Of a stretch of DNA of 64,000 bases, positions 21,192 through 33,235 are shown one piece after another. The first letter of the stretch is position 1, and every line of letters starts with the position of its first letter. A model generated the notes under the pieces. It was not told where the DNA came from. It worked only from the letters and a program-made list of their open reading frames with translations, and made no database searches. The DNA is from Sclerotiophoma versabilis (lineage: Eukaryota; Ascomycota; Dothideomycetes; Pleosporales; Didymellaceae), in assembly GCA_012274445.1 (NCBI GenBank), contig JAAROD010000004.1, forward strand, positions 2,418,001 through 2,482,000. Reading direction: 5' to 3'. Both the position numbers and the translations under genes were made by a program.

Positions 21192-23122
21192 GCTTGGAGC
21201 ACACAATACTTCTCTTTGCCCCAAACACTGTCATTGATGATTGACATTAATATAGTGCTTTGCAGAGGTTCATCGCGTTTGCGGCGACATTTTTCATAGT
21301 ATACATTTTGCGCTACGACCACTCAAGGAGTTTTTGACATTCAGTAGACCGGCGTTCTGTTCGTATCTGATTCAGTTGGTCATGATAGACTGGTGGGCGG
21401 GTGGCTTCTTGTTGTTCTGCAAAATGGACTTTTCCTACTTCTTGTAATGTACTTTGCTTTTATGCTCGTAAACGAGCTGTTGTTAATAGGAGGATATGGT
21501 CAGGGTGCAAACTTCCGATGTATGACTCCAAGGGTCAAAAAGAATGAAACGTTGACACTTGACAACCCTGACAGCCCAACAAGCGCATAATGCCAATCCT
21601 ATAGGTCTCGTTTACTCGCTACACTGCCAAGACAACGAAACTTGCAACTTTTTGGTACTGGCCTTCTACGGCTAGATGCACCCTCGGTTAATGCGCTTCT
21701 CCCGTGCATCGTCGTTTATCCTCGCCCAATCTGGCATGCCAAACGCACCGTTGAAACAACGCATGACAGGCCGAAACATGCACATGGCTGGCAAAATAGG
21801 TGGAGACGACGCGTCAGAAGGAACGCATTGGCTGAGAACACATGCGCACTTGGCAATGATCTGTACCGTCGGGGTTCGCCTGGAAACGTAACCTGATGGC
21901 TCTGTTCCCAATCTTGATGGGCTTAAGGGTTGACCATGAGCGTGACAACTCGTGGTCGTCATTGGGTGGAGCTACACACGTAAGGCGCCTGTATTGGGAA
22001 GACTGCGATTTTGGTTGGCTAAAGAAACGGCACTTGTGCAGACTTGTGCAGCGAATAGCAAAATGTCTAGGAGAGCTGGACCGAGACAAGATGGACGTCA
22101 CGAAAGGCGATTCACGACTCGATCGATGGCTTGCATGGTGTTGTTCGCTTGGTGGGAGTGTGGGTGATAGTCAAGAGTCACAAGACATAAGAAAACGGCT
22201 TATCGGTCCATCTACCTTGCTTTGCTGCGATTGAGGGCTGGGGTACAAGAGGAACAACGACAGGACGGCTGATAACAGAAGTGTTACAGCTTTTATGCAA
22301 GTATATTGCTACCTTCGGGCTAAATAGTGAGAGCCAGCATGGGTAGGGGAGCGGGCCTGAGACGAGTAGGATGCCTTTGAGCAGGTAGTTCGTTTCAAGT
22401 CTGTGAGAAGTGCGGAGTTGACAAATGCGTTTGAGGTAGCAGAGTCCAGTCCCAAGCGGACACGGGATCAAAAACTCGTATGCTCGCTGCCCTTGCCCAA
22501 AACTGAACGTCAAGACTGGCGATGCATGAGCGTGGGATGTATCATTGTTGCTATCTAGTATAGTGACAGAAGCGCGAAGCGTTCCAACAAAAGGCTTGGG
22601 AGTAGAAAGTTTGAGTCGAGAACTGTGCCTCAGCGATGCATACTGCCAAAGCATTTCCAAGCCCAACAAATCCATCTGCAGAATCTGCTCATCCTGTGCA
22701 TCCAGAATTCCGCAAGAAGCGAGGGTCCAGGCTGTGAATGCGCACAGCGTTATCTGTGCACTTCAGCCCCTCACCAATAGGGAATCGCCGACTAGCTCCT
22801 GCATACTGGCGCGGATAAGGCCTGTGAAGATCGCGCCTGGGGCCAATTCCCACTACGAGCCGCCAGGCGCTCACACCGCGTCCCCGTGTGTACGTCGTCT
22901 TGGCTGAGCCAATACATAGACGCACGTTTTCCCGCCAGTGCATCATAATTTTTTGAGACGGTTACCTTTCTACCTTCATCTTGACTACCGCTTCCCACAT
23001 ATTTGTTTATTGAATTCCGGAATACGTTACTCGTTTAATTCTATTTTGTTCCTTTTGGTTACTTAGTGCGCAAGGCCGGACCCTGAGCGAGTTTTCGTAC
23101 ATGTAATCTCGTTATAAACATT
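21192..23122. other. Long intergenic region, no gene seen
   Basis: About 1.9 kb between two plus-strand genes. Open frames (largest 22178-22675 minus, 165 codons) lack motifs, lack splice-linked extensions and overlap others. It includes the promoter of the gene at 23123. A diverged or non-coding gene could escape notice. Confidence 0.5.
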
Positions 23123-24379
23123 ATGGGTCGCCAACTTCCTCCCTCGCATTTGAAAGTCCCTCCGGGTCCGCATGCATTCCCGCAACGGTATTCTCTTGGA
23201 GACACGGTCATTGTGAACCAGTTTTCGGGTTTCGAAAAAGCCATTCCTGCGATACCGTCGCTTCCCGGATTTCGAACAAGTGCTGGTATGTTTTACTAGT
23301 TGATGTTGGTGGTCGTGTGACTTCTGGTGGATATGATGTCAAGAACCGACTTTTAGGAAATAAACACAGAACCAATGGCTGACACTTCAACGCAGCATTC
23401 CTCACATCTCTGAGTGCAAACTTGAGAATTGATCCGGATTTACCATCGCCACTGGGCACCCCAACGAGTTTCCGCGCCGGCAGCTACTACTCGTCTCAGT
23501 TGCACCCACACGTGCCAACATCACTATCCTACTCGACCCTACCTGCACCTGCCTACCCTTCACCAGCCGAAGCCGAAATCATGCCGTCCAGCGAAGCTTC
23601 TGTGCCTACTCAGCCGCCCATAAACGGGCTCCCTCAGCTCTCCACATACACAACCGAATCAGAGGATGACCGCATCGACGGCTTGAATTTGATCGCCGAC
23701 TCTGTAGCACAGCAGCGCCAGGTTGCAAGCAAGATGATGATATTTCATCCGATCAATCTTGCTGTATTGGTTCTCGTCATGGCTGTCGTCGCACAGTACA
23801 TGTTGCGCACGCACGGCGACTACTTTGTCTTCGGCACGACAGCTGGCGGTATCACCATGGCATTCCTCATCCTCATCCGATGGCTTACTGGCGGGTACAT
23901 TGGCCTTGCTGAGGACATTGGTGCCGAATGGCTTGGTGATGATCGCGTCATTGTTGCGAAGTGGGGGGACGATATCATCGGTGCTCTCGTACTCGGATGG
24001 GCAGATGGCGATGCGGCAAAGAAGCGCGGCAGGAGAAGAAGGGGCAAGGCTATCGTGCGAGGTTGGACTGTGAAGCTCAAGTACAGGGGCAAGGGTGTTG
24101 GAGAGGGCTTGTTAGAAGAGGCTGTCAAGGTCGCTGGAGAGAAGGGCGCAGACGGCATTTTGTTCGCCGGAGATCATGCCAGTAAGTACAGTCGCGAGTC
24201 TAAACTCTCACAACTTGGTGCTGACAACGATTGCAGACTCCAAACGCATCCTCCCAGCAATATACAACGGCTTCCTCGACAAGCAGGAAGCCAAGGCCGA
24301 AAAGGCACTTCGCAAGGTGGCCGACGAGAAGGGCAACTTCAGACAGCGCCAGTCATCGCCCACCTGGGGCAGCAGATGA
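23123..24379 (+). CDS. Membrane-anchored GNAT-like (N-acetyltransferase fold) protein
   Basis: 363 residues from exons 23123-23285, 23396-24181 and 24237-24379. The N-terminal part is Ser/Pro-rich with a conserved-looking start (MGRQLPPSHLKVPPGPHAFP). Two adjacent hydrophobic segments (INLAVLVLVMAVVAQYML and FVFGTTAGGITMAFLILIRW, about residues 185-235) anchor it in a membrane as a hairpin. The C-terminal part has an acetyl-CoA-loop-like signature, KLKYRGKGVGEGLLEEAV, after a Lys/Arg-rich insertion (KKRGRRRRGKA). The hairpin plus GNAT layout recalls NAT8-type enzymes. Substrate is unknown and activity is inferred from the R/Q-x-x-G-x-G/A-like motif only. Confidence 0.8.
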
Positions 24380-25036
24380 TTGGATTTCCTATATTGAGGG
24401 CGGCGTTCAGTTTTCCTTGAAACCTGTTTTCTTTTGGAAGATACCCAATTCCCTCGTTGAGATACCCCAACCATTCGCTATCAGCATTTCGTATCCGGCA
24501 TTTCCTGAAACATCCAAGACACGACTGTAGAATATCGACTAGATTCCAATGATGACATCTAAGTTGCTACTTGCATGATCCTTTCTGAGCACTCTGCATT
24601 GTGGCGGCTTCCAACCCCTCATTCAGCTGTTCGTACTGAGGATTGCCGTTCCGTACAGCCGTCGTGCTCACACCTTATCGCATCATCCTGGAGAGTCTGA
24701 TAACAGTGCATGGGGTTGATAGCCAGTACTTGGCGCGTCCAGCTATGCCCCGCATCCCCCCTCCATCAGACTTCAGCCCAAGCTTTCTTGCCAAGATGCA
24801 TGCAGGTTGTCCAGGGATGTCAGTAATCGGGAATCGACACCAACACTAACGCTCGGCAACCGAGACTGCCTTGACATTTCCCAAACATCGCAGCCGGATC
24901 CACTTCAGATTAATAGACAGGCGTTCACATGTGAGTGGGTGGCCTTGCGTGAGGATCTGAAACATAGTTGTGCTTGTGTAATGCCGCACAGGTTTCGGTG
25001 GCCGATCACGGTCAGCGCGCGCTTACGATTCTATCT
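24380..25036. other. Convergent intergenic region
   Basis: About 660 bp between the 3' ends of the GNAT-like gene and MZT1. No supported gene. Confidence 0.5.
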
Positions 25037-25421
25037 TCAGACTTCTGCATCGCCGTCCTCTGACAATGGATACTGCTCGCGAAGTTGTTGGATCACTTTC
25101 TGTGCCGCGTCAGTACAGGTGAGATGTTCGTGTAATGCTTCCAGCAGCATCAAAGGCATGCAGCGAGATAATTGGAGCTGGATACGTAAGTGGAAGTGAA
25201 CGTACCGCTAATGCTTCAGGGTTTGCACCGTTCTCGATCAAAGACACACAATAGGACAGTTGTTGGCGGTCGAGGTGCGTGTTCTATTATTGTGAGCATC
25301 AAGGTGCCTTCAAAGATGATATCTTTGGACCTACAAGCAGTGTTGCAATTTCGTGAAGAATGTCAATAACTTCACGGGCTGCCTTGCGGCGGACTTCGAC
25401 TGACGCCTGTTCTGCCGGCAT
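25037..25421 (-). CDS. mzt1: Mitotic-spindle organizing protein 1 (MOZART1)
   Basis: A 75-residue protein in three short exons, 25421-25335, 25283-25206 and 25099-25037, each a multiple of three. Sequence blocks AREVIDILHEIATLL, NTHLDRQQLSYCVSLIENG and ANPEALAKVIQQLREQ match MOZART1/Mzt1, the small helical subunit that binds the N-termini of gamma-tubulin complex proteins and recruits the gamma-tubulin complex to spindle pole bodies. Intron 2 (25205-25100) has a TACTGAC branch point. Family length (70-80) agrees. Its functional partner family member GCP4 is encoded about 26 kb away in this window. Confidence 0.94.
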
Positions 25422-25867
25422 TTTGGTGATTTATTGCGCGATTGAGTTGCGTGTTGATTACGATCTCGTGCTGTTGTCGTCTTGGTTGTTGAATGTTGAT
25501 GTTGACAGTTGAGATCGTAGTCGCGTCCCTGAATTGCAACCGCGATCTCAACCGTGCTTTCACTTGGCGACTGCCCCTCCGAAGCTACCCCTCGGCCTCG
25601 ATGTCACGACGTGATACTTTCGCAACGCTCATGACATCAGCGAATATCCAGAGCTCATAACTCATAATGACGACGTAGTACCCAGTAGAGCTAGGCGTGC
25701 AATTTGAGGAGTACTTAATGGATAGGTCGCGTGTTTATGACACGCCTGCATACCACAGATTCACAGCTTTTCGACAGCCTTCACATCCGCAACTCTCAGT
25801 TGCGAAATTAACATTTCACCCTCTTCACGGTGGAATTTTTTAATTTTCATACCTCCAGTCTTACACA
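25422..25867. promoter_or_regulatory. Divergent promoter between MZT1 and the small gene at 25868
   Basis: A 446-bp head-to-head interval with no supported open frame. It likely drives both genes. Confidence 0.5.
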
Positions 25868-26399
25868 ATGGCACCAACAGACCCCCACCAGGGAGGCCGA
25901 CTTGAAGATATGGCGGCCGAGGGAACCGCTATTCCTGGAGATGCAGGCCAGCAGCGAGTGGTGGGTTTATTTCAAGATGATTCCATTACTCTTTTTTCAT
26001 TTTTTCCAAGCATAATAGCTCACATCGTCTTAGATTCCATCAGTACCTCGTCCAGACCAGAAGGACCCTGGCCCAGAGTTTGCTCATGCCAACCCTGCAC
26101 ATGCGGCAGACAACGCCTTCGACATCCCTCGCGGTGTAAACGACCAAGGTTCGACCGGGGAAGTCATCAGCGGTACAGGGGATCAGATCACCTCAAACAT
26201 CGAGAAGAAAAACTTGGATGATGCAGACAAGGTCCCGCAAGCAAAGAGTCATGACCAGTATGCAAAGCATGTCGCCAAGCAGCAGAGCGAGTTCGATGCG
26301 AACTCTGGAAGGGTGGAAGCAAGCCATGACGTGCAGGCTGCGCCTGGAGAGGAGGAGTTGACACAGGATGAGCTACTGAAGAAGAGGGGTGCTGTGTAA
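25868..26399 (+). CDS. Small hydrophilic protein, function unknown
   Basis: 152 residues from exons 25868-25960 and 26034-26399 (phase 0; GTGGGT...CGTCTTAG). The protein is highly charged and lacks hydrophobic segments: MAPTDPHQGGRLEDMAAEG, FAHANPAHADNAFDIPRG, then a Lys/Asp/Gln-rich helix-prone part (HDQYAKHVAKQQSEFDA) and an acidic end (EEELTQDELLKKRGAV). It is probably intrinsically disordered or a small coiled coil. I do not recognise the family. The clean intron and coherent composition across both exons support a real gene. Confidence 0.72.
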
Positions 26400-26505
26400 G
26401 AAGTCACAATCTATTCTACATTGCGATTCACATATTTGCGATGAATGAGCATAAAGCTGATCATGATATCGTTGTGTCGTTTCGTATTGTGATAATGTCA
26501 GAGCT

Positions 26506-28811
26506 TCAGCATCGTTCAAAAACTCTGTACAGTCCTTTCAAGTTGGCAACTTCCATGATGCCCTTTAGTAACCCTTTCGTAGCTACGAGTCGTGCTTTGC
26601 AAGCCGGAAAGATGACATGCTCGACCGCTTTTCTCAGCTTCTTACGCCTCAACTCAATCTCCGGATCCTCTTCTACAACCTTTCCTTTACCTTTGCCCTC
26701 ACCGTTGTTGTCGCTCGAAGATGAGGGCGATAGTGGTAGACTCTCCGGGGTGTAGAACGATGCCATTTCACGCAGAAGTGTTTGGAAGCATGGCTTCTCT
26801 TCATCCCAGTGCACATGTGGACCAAGACGAAGAAGGAATTGTGGTAGCTTCGCCATCGAAGGGGTATAACCTTTGATTAGGAGAGGTATGGAACACAACT
26901 CGCCTTCTGGAGTGATCTCGATAGAGAAGTATTCGCTGAGCAGTGGTGCTTTGCTGATTAGCATCTCCTTGACACCCTTTACGACTTCGTCCCAATTAAC
27001 CTCATCAGTTGCATCGCGCGCGTTGTTCCTTTCTTGTTCTGCTGCTACCTTGAGCAGATCATGCAAATGTAGTGGTGGGTTGAAACGAATCAGACCATAG
27101 TTTGCGAAGTCTGTAAGACCGACTTGGTAGAAGTATTCGTTGCAAAGCATGCCGTAGTCGACGAGGAACAATTTCACGCCGCCTTGGATTGCAACAATGC
27201 GTTTCTGCTCGTCCACAATGCCCACGAATGTATGTGTCGAGATGATGTCCGTCAGCTCGTTGTGCATGGCGTCTCGTACTTCGGCGCGTAACTCTTTGAT
27301 AGATGTGAGGCGACAAGCCATTGGTTCCCGTTCGATATAATCGTACTCTGTGTCGTCATCGCCTTCGATGGCAGTTTCTTCTATTGTCCGTTCTGGTCGT
27401 AGCATGGATGTAATCTTGCGCGCTGAGGCATCTGTTCGAACTAGATTATTCTCATACGGCCTTTTGGTCATCGTTCTCGGAGCGCGTGAGGCGCTGCGGT
27501 CTGGTGTATCATTTGTGTCTGGTATTACAGGTGTCATCTGCTTCATTGGTGTTGCGAACGGAGCCTTTGGGTTTGAAAGCAGTGACTGCGTCATGAATGA
27601 CCTGCTTGTGTCGACCTTGCCCAAGCTCTCACGGATCTCATCACAGATCATGGCAATTATCTCATCCTCGTTAAGAAAATGTACCTCTCGTTTTGTTGGG
27701 TGCACATTGACGTCGACTCGCTGTGGCTCAATCTCGAGACTGAGGTATGCAAACGGATGGCCACCCTTAGGTAAGAACATAGCGTAAGTCTGTTCGACAC
27801 TCTTCTTAATCACTTGCGACTCAACAGCTCTGTGGTTAATGAAAAGCAGCAAGTTTGTGCGCTTCGAACTGTAGTTCGCACTGCTCACCCAGCCTTCACA
27901 CTTGAAGCCCCAACGTTGGTCTTCAGCTTTGAGGCTGACAAGCTCGTTTGCTGCTGCGCTACCATGAATCTGTCTTATACGTTCTTTAGTCTCGGCAGAA
28001 GCAGGTACCGATACGGTGCTTCCAGAGTTGTCGCCAGCTTTTTTGCACGAAAATGCCACGCCAGAGCAATGGACAGCATACCGACCAACCATATCAAGTA
28101 TCTTAGCATACTCCTCGCTTGCTGAGCGAAAAGCACGTCGTCTTGAAGGGACATTGTAGAACAAATCTTCGACCTGAAGTAGTTAGTCATGACGCTCATG
28201 TCACTTATGCATGTTACTGACTGTGATGACAGTGCCCTGTCTCCCAGCCTTGGGTTTTGGCTCGAAACTTTGACCAGGCTTCGGGCTTGCCAGCTTGCCA
28301 TCGGAATAGTGAGCTTCCCAAGCACAGCTTGACTCCTTTGTCCTTGTTGTGACCTTCAAGTGAGCAATGTGGCTTATGCTCGCAAGCGCTTCTCCCCGAA
28401 AGCCGTAGGTGCCAATAGAAGTGAGATCCTCGAAAGCCTTCAGCTTCGAGGTCGTGAAGCGCTCGCATAAGATTGGTAGGTCTTCTTTCTGTTTCACAGT
28501 AAGTAACTGTCAACTGACATCATAGGACGACAAACATCAATGCCGTGACCATTGTCCGAGATCTGCAATAGCTTCAAGCCACCATCTTTGACCAGAATTT
28601 CCAGCGCTGTCGACCCTGCATCAACGGAATTCTCAATCAGCTCTTTCAGTGCATGTACCGGCGCAACAACAATCTCTCCTGCGGCAATCTTGTTGACGAC
28701 ATCCTGCGCGAGCGCTTTGATCCTTCGCGGTGCTGGAAGTGATAGCGTATCATCGCCCTTTCGTTTCGTACCGCGAGGTGACGGCGGCGTAATCTCCATA
28801 TCATCTGCCAT
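26506..28811 (-). CDS. mlh1: DNA mismatch repair protein MLH1 (MutL homologue)
   Basis: 736 residues in three exons: 28811-28536, 28488-28222 and 28173-26506. The GHKL ATPase motifs are intact: ELIENSVDAGS (E60 and N61, ATP hydrolysis and Mg binding), DNGHGID (D86) and TYGFRGEALASIS (about 119-131). The transducer domain includes NVHPTKREVHFLNED. A variable linker follows (about 360-450), then the C-terminal dimerisation domain that pairs with PMS1. The protein ends GLYRVFERC, the conserved eukaryotic MLH1 terminus whose last Cys completes the metal site of the PMS1 endonuclease. Intron 1 uses a GTTTGT donor and intron 2 GTCAGT, both supported by the unbroken family sequence. It is divergent from the gene at 29183. 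Confidence 0.97.
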
Positions 28812-29182
28812 GATGGTTGTGTGATATCAATATCGGAGAGCTGTTGTGCTTGATTGGTGTCGGTGGCACGACGCGCTGGTGAGCCAAAATGGCAGGTACG
28901 TTGGCGCGTGCTCACGTGGTGCCCCACTTCACTTACCTCCTTTCTGGCGTGCCAGCAACTACCACCAACACTGCGCATCATCCTTTCGTATAGTTGATCA
29001 AGAGTCAGACAATGTCAAAGAAGAAGTTACTGTTGAACAAATACCCACAGTAACCTTAAGCCCCTCGTCCTCGGTACCAAGGTCTCTTATCATCTCTTGG
29101 AATCCAGAGGAACAACAAAAAAGTTCATCTCTAAGAGTCGTCTTCGACATTACGAGGTCTCTCAACTGCCTGAAAGAAGAAC
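28812..29182. promoter_or_regulatory. Divergent promoter between MLH1 and the F-box-like gene
   Basis: A 371-bp head-to-head interval. No binding site could be assigned with confidence. Confidence 0.45.
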
Positions 29183-30274
29183 ATGGGCGCTCCATCCTTC
29201 GCACGTGCGACTCGTTCTTCAACCCTCAAAGGCAGCCGCAGAAGCGAGAGGCCCAGAGATGTAACGACGTCAGACAAGCCACAGAGCCTAAGGCCCTCAC
29301 TAGAAAGCCCAACCCCTGACAAAAAGCTGAAACGGCCCTCGACACTCACTAGACGCGCCCGCGAGAGCATAGCTTACAGAGCAGACCTCCATTATATCCA
29401 GCCTGCGAACCCATCAAAACCATGTCCATTGGGTGCGATCCCAAGTGAGCTCAGGACACTGATATATTCCTACGTATTTGGCGACCTCCAAAGACCAATT
29501 TTGTTGAACTATGGCCGTATACGGCACTCTCCACCAACGTTGTTACGGGTATGTCGCGCCATTCGCATCGAAGCAGCATACATGTACTTTGCCGAGGCTT
29601 CATTTACATGGATGGTGAAGAACCTCAACTTCGTTATGGTCATGAGGTGGCTCCAAAGCCTACAGCCGGCTCACAGAGCCCTACTGTCGCGCAACACAAA
29701 TTTGACTATCGAGATTATTCCTGGACTCTTGAAATCGTTCACGTATCCACCTAAGGACTTTCTCCTCGATGACACACTGCAAAATCACTGGAAGGCTTGT
29801 CAATCATTCGGAAACTTGTATTCCGTCAGAGCGATACGCACTTCTGGTATCCGCCGTAGCCTTGCGAGGTTCGACGACCCTGCGTACGACCCTGCCCATG
29901 ACAACTGCAAAATGTTCTTCATACTATTCTGCAGGCTGGCCACATGGTCTAGATTGCGTACACAGCCCAGCTACGCAGCTATCAGGTGGAACTACACGTT
30001 CGACATGCCATCAGACCTAAATGGGAAATCGCTATTGTGCGACTCCTTCAGTAATCATCAGTTAGACCTACAGCTCTTTCTGGTCCAGCTGAAGAGATTG
30101 TGGACAAGAAATCAGTGCGAGGATAAAATCAGACAACCTATCCTGGAAATAGTTGATGCATTTCTCATGGCTTTAGGCAAGCTGGAGGGCCCGGATGGTG
30201 TCAGCTTCCGTGAGAGACCCATGTTTGAGACTCTGAAGGCTTGCAGGAATCGTATCGAGAAGTGGAATGGATGA
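29183..30274 (+). CDS. Fungal protein with an N-terminal F-box-like motif, function unknown
   Basis: An intronless frame of 363 residues with a basic disordered N-terminus (MGAPSFARATRSSTLKGSRR). It then has PLGAIPSELRTLIYSYVFGD at about 81-100, the LPxELRxxIYxY pattern common at the start of many fungal F-box-like/2EXR proteins. A helix with RVCRAIRIEAAYMYF (leucine/Arg-rich, the typical second element) follows. The remainder is a helical region without a recognised domain. Such proteins are numerous and lineage-specific in filamentous fungi, and some act as substrate adaptors of SCF ubiquitin ligases; that role is not shown here. Confidence 0.75.
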   Translation: MGAPSFARATRSSTLKGSRRSERPRDVTTSDKPQSLRPSLESPTPDKKLKRPSTLTRRARESIAYRADLHYIQPANPSKPCPLGAIPSELRTLIYSYVFGDLQRPILLNYGRIRHSPPTLLRVCRAIRIEAAYMYFAEASFTWMVKNLNFVMVMRWLQSLQPAHRALLSRNTNLTIEIIPGLLKSFTYPPKDFLLDDTLQNHWKACQSFGNLYSVRAIRTSGIRRSLARFDDPAYDPAHDNCKMFFILFCRLATWSRLRTQPSYAAIRWNYTFDMPSDLNGKSLLCDSFSNHQLDLQLFLVQLKRLWTRNQCEDKIRQPILEIVDAFLMALGKLEGPDGVSFRERPMFETLKACRNRIEKWNG

Positions 30275-30375
30275 TCTCCAATGTACAACGCGTAATACGT
30301 CCGTCTATAATACTATGCAGAACTCCATGTATGCAGCAAACCCACATCCTATCAATTCTTCCTACTCTTGCGCCG

Positions 30376-31182
30376 CTACTGAAATTCGCCAAACTCTCCA
30401 TCATCAAAGCCCAAATCTTCCGGCGTGGGTTCAAAGTTCTGTCTACTCCGCCGCCTTTCCTCTTTGACACTCTTCGCACTTGGTGGCGGAGGCAGAAACG
30501 GTGCACTGCCACTCCCCGGCGGCGGCGCAATACTGAACAGCGCTTCCTGCTCACTCTTCTGTTCCCCTGGGCTCTTCTCTGCATCAGACCTCTGCCGCCT
30601 TCCCTTCAGCCCACCCAGATTTATTGATATTGTCTCGCCCTCCTTGAGACTGAAGTCGCGCTTCGGCTCCTCGGCGGCCTTGTTCGCCTTTGCCCTTGCG
30701 CCGGGCGGGCCAGACGACTTCGCTTCGAAGCCAAGTGCCTTGCGCGCATCCTGCAGCGCGATGCTAAAATCGAATGCCTCGCTCCTTTCCTCGAAGCCCA
30801 TGCCCAACACTGCTTTCCTGCCCTCGCCCACAACTGTGATGGCGAAGAAACGACTACTGTCCAGCGCTTGCTCCACTACGCGTTCGCTTGTGTACGGGGC
30901 TGCGGCGAAGAGGTCGCCGGTCTTGGAGTCCTCGAGCAGGATCGTGGTAGATACTTTTTCGTCGCCGTCGTCGCCTTCTGGAGGGATTGAGGTCTCGACG
31001 ATGCGTAACCGCGCAGTGAAAATCTGCATCTTGTTGTTGTTCGCGGTCCAGCTCGAGGCTTGGTAACCCTTTGTGGAGGTTGCGGGGGGAATCTGGTAGA
31101 CGTGGACCTTGGGCGCAATGAAGAGGATGCGCTGAATTGCGTTTGCGGGCAGCGACTGCCCTGTGAGAGGGTCGGTGTTCAT
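30376..31182 (-). CDS. NECAP homologue (adaptin ear-binding coat-associated protein, PHear domain)
   Basis: Intronless, 268 residues. The N-terminal 170 residues form the PHear (NECAP) domain: IQRILFIAPKVHVYQIPP, GYQASSWTANNNKMQIFTARL, LEDSKTGDLFAAAPY, RFFAITVVGEGRKAVLGMGF and FDFSIALQDARKAL. A basic low-complexity linker follows, with FSLKEGETISINLGGLKGRR (a block shared by NECAPs), and a Pro-rich/acidic tail ending LGFDDGEFGEFQ. NECAPs bind AP-2 and regulate clathrin-coated vesicle formation. Budding yeast lacks an obvious homologue, but filamentous fungi retain one. Start chosen at MNTDPLTGQSLPANAIQRIL, directly before the domain. Confidence 0.93.
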   Translation of the reverse strand: MNTDPLTGQSLPANAIQRILFIAPKVHVYQIPPATSTKGYQASSWTANNNKMQIFTARLRIVETSIPPEGDDGDEKVSTTILLEDSKTGDLFAAAPYTSERVVEQALDSSRFFAITVVGEGRKAVLGMGFEERSEAFDFSIALQDARKALGFEAKSSGPPGARAKANKAAEEPKRDFSLKEGETISINLGGLKGRRQRSDAEKSPGEQKSEQEALFSIAPPPGSGSAPFLPPPPSAKSVKEERRRSRQNFEPTPEDLGFDDGEFGEFQ

Positions 31183-31805
31183 CTTGCTCTATATTTCAAG
31201 TGTATTGCGGGCGCTGTAGCCTGTCGTGATGTCGTCGACACTGCTGCGTGCTTTACGGTGCTGTCGCTGCAGCCTCAAATGTTGTATCGATAAACGCGCC
31301 GAAAGCTAGCGGGGTAGCGCCCGAGGCCTCAGATCCTATCAACAACGCTCAAGGCACAGAAAGAGGGGTTCAGATGAAAGAGCCGCGGAAGGGCAGCTTC
31401 GCAGATCGCGAATGAATCGCCTAAAGCCGTGAACAAATGGGTTGGAGGACATGGCTTTGTTTTGGTACGGTGATGCGTTGGCAATGCAGGGCGCGCATCG
31501 ATTCAGATGCGCCAGCACCACCAGTGCGCTAAATTCACATGACCGTTATGCAATGCACCTACGCCCTCCAATCGGCGCTTTGAACGTTGACACAGGTCTT
31601 GAAAGTTTCGCTCAGCATTGTTTTGGGCGGCTGCACCACATTGAAGTTGTTGAGTCCATACACCGAAATCAATCACCTTTGTTCTGCCCTTACAAATTGC
31701 TGGCGCTTCGCGGGTGTATGGTTTCTACGCTCGAGCAGCAGCAGCATGTCATGACCTCGCCAAATATGTATATTAAAGCTCTATGTACAACAACTTCAAC
31801 CATGC
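31183..31805. other. Intergenic region
   Basis: About 620 bp between NECAP (its promoter) and the tyrosinase 3' end. A plus-strand frame at 31442-31849 has no motif and is antisense to the last tyrosinase exon. Confidence 0.5.
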
Positions 31806-33235
31806 TTAGATGTATGTGTAGCAGAAAGGACCACCCATCGTTGACATAGCATCGCCAACTGTGATGTTGCCTGCAAATGCATATTCGAGGGTCATGGAGT
31901 CGGACAGTGTCGTGTTAGGTGCGGTGGGATCAGCGAGTCTGAACTTAAGGTTAGTATGAAATACCTAGCTGAGAGAGATTACTTAATGCTATACTTACAC
32001 TGTGGTGCCGTAAATAGCCTTGGTACGCTCGGTGGGGTTCAGGTTCTGCCATGTCCACCAGACACGATCGATCTGAGCATGGTGAGCTGCGCAACAGTTA
32101 GCATTACAGTCAGTAGTCAAGATGAAGATTGCTTTACCATAGAAGTATGGATCGCCAGGAGAAGTCAAGAAGTCGGAGCCTGGATCACCGCCGACAGTGA
32201 AGTGGCCTGCCGTGTGGACGCCCATGAAGTTGTTGGCGAAGGCATTCTCGCCACCCTGCATGTCGTACCAGAACGTCTTCATGTCCTTGCTGTTCAGCAA
32301 CCTTGTGACCATCTCATCGTTAGTCCACTGGCGGGAGGTCCAGGCAGAGATATCCCGCTTCAGGCAGCGAGGGTTATAGCCGAGACCGACCTGGCCGGCT
32401 GTGGTTGGGTCGGCATAGTCGAAGATTGGGTTATCAGGTGTGCATGTTAGATCTGTAAATACTGGACCCAGATTTACAGGCCAATTTTTCATCGGGCCGG
32501 AGGCAATACAACCACCACCACCTCCATGAGGAATGTTAATCAATGGAGCAGCATTCGTAGGGATGCCGTAACTTGTCTGGTTTGTGCAACCAAGAATACC
32601 GTTACCACCCAACGAAGTCTCCGAGCCGTCAAGCAAAGGAGACTTCGTTGGGTCGTCTGACCATTTGGGCCAGTTGTAGTAAGGTTGATATCCCTTGTAG
32701 CCACACTCATCGCGCAATGTCTTCTCGTAAGCGTAGGTAAAGTACCTATGCCAGGGCAGGAAGTTCCCAGTGTTGTGGATGGAGAAGGTCTGGCGGATAT
32801 GGGTTGCGACGAAATCATCGTATCGGTTCTGGCATCCAGGGCAGATAGACTTGGGGAACTTGGGTGGGAGCTTCGCCATGCACTGGACAGCCTTGATATA
32901 GTCCTTTTTCTCAGCTGTAGAGAAGGCAGACCTGGACTCGTCAGCATGGAGCCTACCCTACTGATATTGGTCACTCACCATTCACGCCTGACAATCATGT
33001 TCACCGGGTTGCAAGTCTTCCATTGTGTGGGTTGCTGGGTCGCTTGGTAGATCTGTTGGTTCAGACCCGCAACACCAGCGTACACATCGGCCTCAAGGAT
33101 CTTCCCTCCAAGACTCTGGAGAGTCACACCTTGTCTCTTGTCAAAGGACGAAGCCGGTGAGACCTCCTCGGCGACAGGTATAACGCTCGAGAGTACTGCA
33201 GGCAGGAGAGCCGTAAGGACAGTGGTAGTACGCAT
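31806..33235 (-). CDS. Secreted tyrosinase-like type-3 copper oxidase
   Basis: 423 residues in four exons: 33235-32979, 32931-32138, 32086-31999 and 31938-31806. A signal peptide (MRTTTVLTALLPAVLSSVIP) is followed by a Lys-Arg site (FDKRQ) for propeptide removal. CuA ligands H130, H138 and H147 lie in THIRQTFSIHN and LPWHRYF. CuB ligands H325 and H329 lie in GVHTAGHF, and H353 in HHAQIDRVWW. Intron 2 (32137-32087, 51 nt) is in frame and stop-free but has a GCTAAC branch and GCAG. Its removal makes DPYFYAHHAQIDR, the expected CuB spacing. The final intron has TACTAAC. Such short secreted tyrosinases oxidise phenols and are found singly or in secondary-metabolite loci; no partner cluster genes are seen here. 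Confidence 0.92.

Noticed and set aside
22178..22675. 165-codon minus-strand frame in the 21-23 kb gap
   Set aside because: No motif, no splice-linked neighbour frame and no compositional support.
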